A stretch of 63,700 nucleotides of DNA from Actinomycetota bacterium. Its GTDB lineage: Bacteria > Actinomycetota > Actinomycetes > Streptosporangiales > Streptosporangiaceae. The notes under the pieces were generated by a model that worked only from the letters and a program-made list of their open reading frames with translations, was not told the DNA's origin and ran no database searches. Below, piece by piece: positions 59,175-63,700 of the stretch; the first letter of the stretch is position 1; each line of letters opens with the position of its first letter. Both the position numbers and the translations under genes were made by a program. The stretch spans positions 1-63,700 of the forward strand of contig DAHVAN010000460.1 of NCBI GenBank assembly GCA_027314595.1. Direction: 5' to 3'.

Positions 59175-60680
59175 ATGGTCCCAGCCGATCCTGAGGTCAG
59201 TACCAGCGCCGGAAGGATCAGGGGGAGCATCGAAAACGGGCTGGCCATCTTCCGCGGCATCCCGTTCGCCAGGCCGCCGGTCGGCGCGCTCAGGTTCCGG
59301 GCGCCGCGGGCGCCCGAGCCGTGGGACGGCACTCGGGACGCGCGGGCGTTCGGCTCGCCGGCGCCGCAGGCCCAGTTCCCCGGTGCGGAGCTCGCCCCGC
59401 CGGTGGACGAAGGCGGCGAGTGGCTCACGGTGAACGTGTGGACGCCGGACCCGGGCGCCAGGACGCTGCCAGTGCTCGTCTACATTCACGGCGGCGCGTA
59501 CCTGTTCGGCTCGTCCGCCGATCCCGGCACCGACGGCAGCAAGTTCGCCAGCGCGGGCGCGGTGCTCGTGTCGTGCAACTACCGGCTCGGTGTGGAGGGG
59601 TTCGCGCAGATTCCCGGCGCGCCGGCCAACCGCGGGCTGCTCGACCTGGTGGCCGCGCTGCGCTGGGTGGCGGAGAACATCGCGGCCTTCGGCGGCGACC
59701 CGGCGAACGTGACCGTGTTCGGCGAGTCCGCGGGCGCGGGCGCGATCGCGGCGCTGCTCGCCATGGACGGCGCCCGCGGCCTGTTCCGCCGGGCGATCGC
59801 GCAGAGCGTGCCAGGCACGATCTTCACCCCTGACCTGGCCGCCGACATCACCCGCGCGGTCGCGGACAGGGCCGGGGTTCCCGCGACCTACGAGGCGCTC
59901 AGCGCGGCGGATCCGATGCGACTGGTCGAAGCGTCGATGGCGGTGACCGGCCGGATGAAGCAGTTCCCCCAGTGGGGTGCGGTCAGGCTCACCGACACGC
60001 CGTTCTCGCCGGTCGCCGACGGCGAGGTGCTGCCGCGCGCCCCGTGGCGCGCGCTGCTGTCCGGGGCCGCGCGCGACGTCGAACTGCTGACCGGGCACAA
60101 CAGGGACGAGTACCGGCTGTTCATCGCCATGTCCGGGCGGCTCGGCACGATCACCGACGATGACGCCGCGACGGTCCTTGAGAGTTTCGCCCCGGCTCCG
60201 GACGGACCCGCCGGTTACCGGAAGTCCTACCCCGACGCGGACGCCGGGCGGCTTTACGAACTGGTCTTCTCCGACTGGCTGTTCCGGATGCCGACGCTGC
60301 ACCTGGCGCAGGCGCACGCCGCCTCGGGCGGCAAGACGTTCCTGTACGAACTTCGCGCCGAGGCGCCCGCCGGCGAAGGAATGTTCGGCGCGTGCCACGC
60401 GCTCGACGTGCCGATGGTGTTCGGCGCCTGGGGTCAGGGCATCGGCGCCTTCCTGACCGGCGAGCAGCCGCCCGCCGACTTCACCGCCGTCGGCGACCTG
60501 ATGCGCAGCGAGTGGCTCAGCTTCGCGGCGGCCGGCGACCCTGGCTGGCCGGTCTACGGCACCGAGCGCCGCACGACCAGGGTCTACGACCTGCAGCCGG
60601 ACGTCGGGCCCTACCCAGAGGAGACGTCCATGCGCCTATGGGAACGCCACCAGTTCGACTCCCTCGGCCTGAGCCGATAG
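59175..60680 (+). CDS. Type-B carboxylesterase
   Basis: A 501-residue alpha/beta hydrolase from ATG 59175, with GGGAGG seven bases before. The oxyanion loop is YIHGGAYLFGS; the triad is S185 in FGESAGAGA, E312 in GHNRDEYRL and H408 in FGACHALDVPMVFG. FRGIPFARPPVGALRF near residue 25 is the type-B signature. No signal peptide is present, so the enzyme is intracellular; the substrate is probably a xenobiotic or small ester. Confidence 0.94.
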   Translation: MVPADPEVSTSAGRIRGSIENGLAIFRGIPFARPPVGALRFRAPRAPEPWDGTRDARAFGSPAPQAQFPGAELAPPVDEGGEWLTVNVWTPDPGARTLPVLVYIHGGAYLFGSSADPGTDGSKFASAGAVLVSCNYRLGVEGFAQIPGAPANRGLLDLVAALRWVAENIAAFGGDPANVTVFGESAGAGAIAALLAMDGARGLFRRAIAQSVPGTIFTPDLAADITRAVADRAGVPATYEALSAADPMRLVEASMAVTGRMKQFPQWGAVRLTDTPFSPVADGEVLPRAPWRALLSGAARDVELLTGHNRDEYRLFIAMSGRLGTITDDDAATVLESFAPAPDGPAGYRKSYPDADAGRLYELVFSDWLFRMPTLHLAQAHAASGGKTFLYELRAEAPAGEGMFGACHALDVPMVFGAWGQGIGAFLTGEQPPADFTAVGDLMRSEWLSFAAAGDPGWPVYGTERRTTRVYDLQPDVGPYPEETSMRLWERHQFDSLGLSR

Positions 60681-60686
60681 CCCACA

Positions 60687-62684
60687 TCACGAGGCCGCCA
60701 GCCGGCGCAGCGCCCCGCGCACGACCTCGGGATCGGCGGTCTGCCAGAACGGCGGCAGCGACGCGCGCAGGAAATCCCCGTACCGCTTGGTGACCAGTCG
60801 CGGGTCGAGCACGGCGACCACGCCCTTGTCGTCCATGGTCCGCAGCAGCCGGCCCGCCCCCTGGGCGAGCAGCAGCGCGGCGTGCGTGGCCGAGACCTCC
60901 ATGAACCCGTTGCCGCCGCGCGCCTCCACCGCCCGTGTCCGCGCGCTGGCCAGCGGGTCGTCCGGCCGGGGGAACGGAATCCTGTCGATGACGACGAGCT
61001 GCAGCGACCGCCCTGGCACGTCCACGCCCTGCCACAGTGAAAGGGTGCCGAACAGGCAGGTCGGCTCGTCTTCCGCGAACTCCCGCACGAGCTGGGCGGT
61101 CGCGTCGTCCCCCTGGCACAGCAGCGGGAACCGCAGCGAGGGCCGCAGCGCCTCGGCGGCCTGGCGCGCCGCCCGCATCGACGAGAACAGGCCAAGCGTC
61201 CGGCCGCCGGCCGCCTCGATCAGCTCCGCGAGCTCGGTCAGGTACTCGGCGGGGAGCCCGTCCCGCCCGGGCGGTGGCAGGTGCCTGGCCACGTACAGGA
61301 TCCCGCTGCGCCCGTGCGCGAACGGCGAGCCGACGTCGATGCCCCTCCATTCGCTGCCCATCGACCCGGCGTCAAGGCCCCACTGCGCGGCGAGCGGCTG
61401 GAACGAGCCGCCGAGAGTAAGCGTGGCCGAGGTGAGCACCACCGTCCGTTCCGAGAACAGTGATTCTGCCAGCACCTCACCGACTTCGAGCGGCGCGACG
61501 TGCAGCGTCGCGGCACGCGACGTGTCGGTGAGGTCGTCGGGCCGCTCCAGCCAGACCACTTCCTCGCGCTCGGCGACCGGCTGGTCGAACGCGCGGATGA
61601 GCCGGCCGGCCGTGGCCTCGATGTCCTCGAGCGCCACCTGCGCCGCCTGCGCGGCACCGAGCTGCGCGGCGTCGGCGTCGTCTGCCTTCACGACGCCCCG
61701 CACCTGCGCCGCGCACGCGCTTGCCGCGTCCCGCAGCGCCGTCAGCGACGCGGCGAGCGCGGGGTCGAGCAGGTCCATCCGCCCTGCGGGCGTGGTCGTG
61801 AGCAGCGGCCCGAGCGCGATGCCGGCCTCGGAGAGCCTGGCCGTCTCGGCCTCACCGGCCATTCGCCCGCAGCGCCGCACCGCCGCCTCTACGGTCGCCG
61901 CCGACAGCTCGTCGGTGGCCACCGACCGCACACGGTCCACGAGCTCGTGCGCCTCGTCGACGACGACCAGGCGGTGCTCCGGCAGGATCCCGCCCTCGCC
62001 GAGCGCGTCGATGGCCAGCAGCGCGTGGTTGGTCACCACCACATCGGCTTCGCCGGCGATTCTGCGGGCCCGCTCACTGAAACACTGGATTCCGAACGGG
62101 CAGCGGTGACTGCCCAGGCACTCACGTGCTGCCACAGACACCTGGCGCCACGCCTGGTCGGGCACCCCGGGGACAAGCTCGTCGCGGTCGCCGGTCGTCG
62201 TGCTCGCGGCCCACTGGTGCAGCCGTTTCACGCTCACGCCGAGCGTGCTGGCCGGCTCGTACGCCGGCTGGCCGAACAGCGCGTCCTGCGGGTCCTCGGG
62301 CGTGTCGTCGCGCAGCCGGTTCAGGCACAGGTAGTTGCCGCGGCCCTTGAGTATCGCGAACTCCGGGGTGCGGCCGAGCGGTCCGCGCAGCGCGTCGGCC
62401 AGCCGGGGCAGGTCGCGTTCGACGAGCTGGCGCTGCAGCGCGATGGTGGCCGTCGACACCACGACCGGGCCGCTGCGCTGCGCGGCGAGCAGCAGTGAGG
62501 GCACCAGGTAGGCGAGCGACTTCCCGGTGCCGGTGCCCGCCTGGACCGCGAGGTGCTCTCCGCCCGTCAAGGCGCTCAAGACCGCTTCGGCCATGATCGT
62601 CTGCCCGGGTCGTTCTGATCCTCCGATCGCCGACACCGCGATGGCGAGAAGCTCGGTGACCTTGGCGGGGGAAGTATCGGGCAC
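60687..62684 (-). CDS. dinG: DinG/XPD-like ATP-dependent helicase
   Basis: A 665-residue superfamily 2 helicase from GTG 62684. Walker A is QAGTGTGKS (48-56), DEAH box VVDEAHEL lies near 240, motif III/IV TSATLTLGG, and the C-terminal GTLSLWQGVDVPG and AQGAGRLLRT (motif VI). Cysteines in NYLCLNR and ECLGSHRCPFGIQC, between motifs I and II, are the expected ligands of the XPD-type [4Fe-4S] cluster. DinG-like enzymes unwind 5'-3' and resolve R-loops and forks. It diverges from the gene at 62702. Confidence 0.93.
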   Translation of the reverse strand: MPDTSPAKVTELLAIAVSAIGGSERPGQTIMAEAVLSALTGGEHLAVQAGTGTGKSLAYLVPSLLLAAQRSGPVVVSTATIALQRQLVERDLPRLADALRGPLGRTPEFAILKGRGNYLCLNRLRDDTPEDPQDALFGQPAYEPASTLGVSVKRLHQWAASTTTGDRDELVPGVPDQAWRQVSVAARECLGSHRCPFGIQCFSERARRIAGEADVVVTNHALLAIDALGEGGILPEHRLVVVDEAHELVDRVRSVATDELSAATVEAAVRRCGRMAGEAETARLSEAGIALGPLLTTTPAGRMDLLDPALAASLTALRDAASACAAQVRGVVKADDADAAQLGAAQAAQVALEDIEATAGRLIRAFDQPVAEREEVVWLERPDDLTDTSRAATLHVAPLEVGEVLAESLFSERTVVLTSATLTLGGSFQPLAAQWGLDAGSMGSEWRGIDVGSPFAHGRSGILYVARHLPPPGRDGLPAEYLTELAELIEAAGGRTLGLFSSMRAARQAAEALRPSLRFPLLCQGDDATAQLVREFAEDEPTCLFGTLSLWQGVDVPGRSLQLVVIDRIPFPRPDDPLASARTRAVEARGGNGFMEVSATHAALLLAQGAGRLLRTMDDKGVVAVLDPRLVTKRYGDFLRASLPPFWQTADPEVVRGALRRLAAS

Positions 62685-62701
62685 GAGCCAGACGCTACCC
62701 T

Positions 62702-63226
62702 ATGCACGTGCCGATTTACGCACTCGACGATGACGAGCCGGACATCGATGAGCTGGCCTATGTGGCTCCCGATGCGGTCGTCATCGGGCGGGTGAAAATC
62801 GGGCCTGAGGCGTCCGTGTGGCCGGGCGCGGTGCTGCGCGGCGACCACGGGACGATCACCGTGGGCGCCCGGACGTCGGTGCAGGACGGCGCGATCGTGC
62901 ACTGCACGAGGCGCTGGCCGACGGTGATCGGCGCGGACTGCGTGGTCGGGCACAACGCGCACCTGGAAGGGTGCGTGGTGGAGGACGGCTGCCTCATCGG
63001 CTCGGGTTCGGTGACGCTGAACCGCGTGGTCGTCGGCGCCGGGTCGATCGTGGCCGCGGCCGCGCTGGTGCCCGAGGGATTCGTCGTCCCGCCCGGCTCG
63101 CTGGTCGCGGGCGTGCCCGCCGGCATCAAGCGCGGCGGCGTGGACACCACGGGGATCGAACGCGCGGTCAAGAACTACGTCGAGACCGCCAGGCGCCACC
63201 GGCAGGGCCTGCGCCGCCTGAGCTAG
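62702..63226 (+). CDS. Gamma-carbonic-anhydrase-like left-handed beta-helix protein
   Basis: A 174-residue protein made of hexapeptide turns (VIGRVKIGPEASVWPGAVLR, VVGHNAHLEGCVVEDGCLIG). Two metal-ligand histidines are present, H67 in AIVHCT and H84 in VGHNAH; the usual third (LHG) is Glu at about 89, though H87 is near. Actinobacterial members commonly read HLEG here, so carbonic anhydrase activity should not be assumed. Start ATG 62702; the gap to the helicase gene is 17 bases. Confidence 0.9.
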   Translation: MHVPIYALDDDEPDIDELAYVAPDAVVIGRVKIGPEASVWPGAVLRGDHGTITVGARTSVQDGAIVHCTRRWPTVIGADCVVGHNAHLEGCVVEDGCLIGSGSVTLNRVVVGAGSIVAAAALVPEGFVVPPGSLVAGVPAGIKRGGVDTTGIERAVKNYVETARRHRQGLRRLS

Positions 63227-63252
63227 CCGGAAATGACCGGCGGCCGGCCGAT

Positions 63253-63615
63253 TCAGGCCCGCCGGCTCGCGGCGGCGCTTTCGCCGTCGGCGCCGCGCGC
63301 GAGCAGCCGCTCGAGCACCGCGGCTTCCGCCTGGCCGAGCTCGCCGGTGATCTCGAGCCTGGGAGCGCGCTGCCGCAGCAGCTCGAGATGGCTCTGCGTC
63401 TCACGCAGCTGCTCACGCAGCCGCGCGTTCTCGGCGGCCAGCGTTCCGTGCCTGGTCCACGCGGTGACGAGCTCTCGCTCGAGCCCGGCGACGGTCTGCT
63501 CGAGTTCGGCCGGCGTGGCGGCGAGCCGCCTGACGACCTGGGTGAGGAGCCGGCGGGCAAGCTCGTCGTAGTCGAACCCGGCGGCTTCCTGCACGCCCGG
63601 CACGCCGGCGCCCAT
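63253..63615 (-). CDS. Coiled-coil protein of unknown function, possibly continuing beyond the window
   Basis: From ATG 63615 the frame encodes 120 residues, with a strong coiled coil at about 30-85 (ELEQTVAGLERELVTAWTRH, ENARLREQLRETQSHLELLR). The same frame stays open to 63700 as a Thr-Gly-Gly repeat, without another start codon in the window, so the real N-terminus may lie outside. I do not recognise a family. Confidence 0.6.
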   Translation of the reverse strand: MGAGVPGVQEAAGFDYDELARRLLTQVVRRLAATPAELEQTVAGLERELVTAWTRHGTLAAENARLREQLRETQSHLELLRQRAPRLEITGELGQAEAAVLERLLARGADGESAAASRRA

Positions 63616-63657
63616 CGCCGCCGCTGCCTCCGCCGTGACCCCGAAGGCCGCGCCCGC

Positions 63658-63700
63658 GCCGCCCGTGCCCGTGCCGCCCGTGCCGCCCGTGCCGCCCGTG
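63658..63700. repeat. 9-base tandem repeat at the right edge
   Basis: GCCGCCCGT repeats about four times up to the window end. Read leftward in frame with the coiled-coil gene it encodes Thr-Gly-Gly. It shares the core GTGCCGCCCGTG with the 18-base repeat at 22457-22582. Confidence 0.85.

Noticed and set aside
1..63700. Genomic island or prophage boundaries, tRNA attachment sites
   Set aside because: No tRNA, integrase, transposase or terminal direct repeat was found; base composition is even apart from small intergenic islands.

Overview
The window is chromosomal DNA from a high-GC (about 70 percent by eye) actinomycete. The lineage is suggested by an F420-type DUF385/Ddn reductase, tandem LmeA-like (DUF2993) proteins, an FHA-ABC transporter like mycobacterial Rv1747, a PAS-GAF-SpoIIE-HATPase phosphatase, many GTG starts, and 1-8 bp stop/start overlaps. 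I cannot name the genus; a soil actinomycete near Streptosporangiales or Treboniaceae is only a guess. I see no rRNA, tRNA, CRISPR array, transposase, integrase or phage gene.

Layout. 1-3.3 kb: partial PLP aminotransferase, divergent LysR regulator, dapE-type deacylase. 3.4-9.7 kb: minus-strand envelope-stress block (response regulator, histidine kinase, TlpA-like thioredoxin, anchored unknown protein, two membrane-anchored trypsin/PDZ proteases). 10.2-12.2 kb: rearranged respiratory remnant, a cupredoxin without an export signal and a CoxB protein fused in frame to the C-terminal half of heme O synthase (CtaB). 12.2-17.7 kb: a second two-component system divergent from a LolA-like secreted protein and an ABC exporter. 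17.7-24.2 kb: acyl-CoA synthetase, then a redox cluster (anchored Ser/Gly-rich protein, ApbE flavin transferase, ferric-reductase-like membrane protein, NuoF-like protein, 3-Cys ferredoxin) interrupted by an antisense glycosidase pseudogene. 24.8-34.7 kb: pirin, sedolisin protease, MFS transporter, diguanylate cyclase, NiCoT nickel/cobalt transporter, a small HU-like protein behind a strong palindrome, glmS. 34.8-43 kb: SpoIIE-type phosphatase, UbiA-like and UbiE-like pair, zinc alcohol dehydrogenase, two LmeA-like proteins. 43-48.4 kb: FHA-ABC transporter, DHA2 efflux pump with a possible leader peptide, M19 dipeptidase. 48.4-53.2 kb: minus-strand three-gene unit (STAND NTPase with a transglutaminase-like N-terminus, a Cys-rich small protein, a membrane-GNAT fusion). 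53.3-57.9 kb: DUF218-like protein, pgeF, murL, murD2. 58-63.7 kb: pentapeptide protein, DUF385 reductase, carboxylesterase, DinG-like helicase, gamma-carbonic-anhydrase-like protein, a coiled-coil protein at the edge.

Most notable. (i) The pgeF-murL-murD2 run indicates the alternative route to D-Glu in peptidoglycan: MurD2 adds L-Glu to UDP-MurNAc-L-Ala, MurL epimerises it in place, and PgeF edits wrongly charged precursors. (ii) Divergent from it, the STAND/TGase-like protein with a membrane-GNAT partner looks like an uncharacterised signalling or conflict system and is the best candidate for an undescribed system. (iii) The CoxB-CtaB fusion looks like an in-frame deletion scar of a cytochrome oxidase operon. 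(iv) The ApbE/ferric-reductase/NuoF/ferredoxin cluster resembles a flavin-based transmembrane electron-transfer module, but no canonical FMN-binding acceptor protein is visible.
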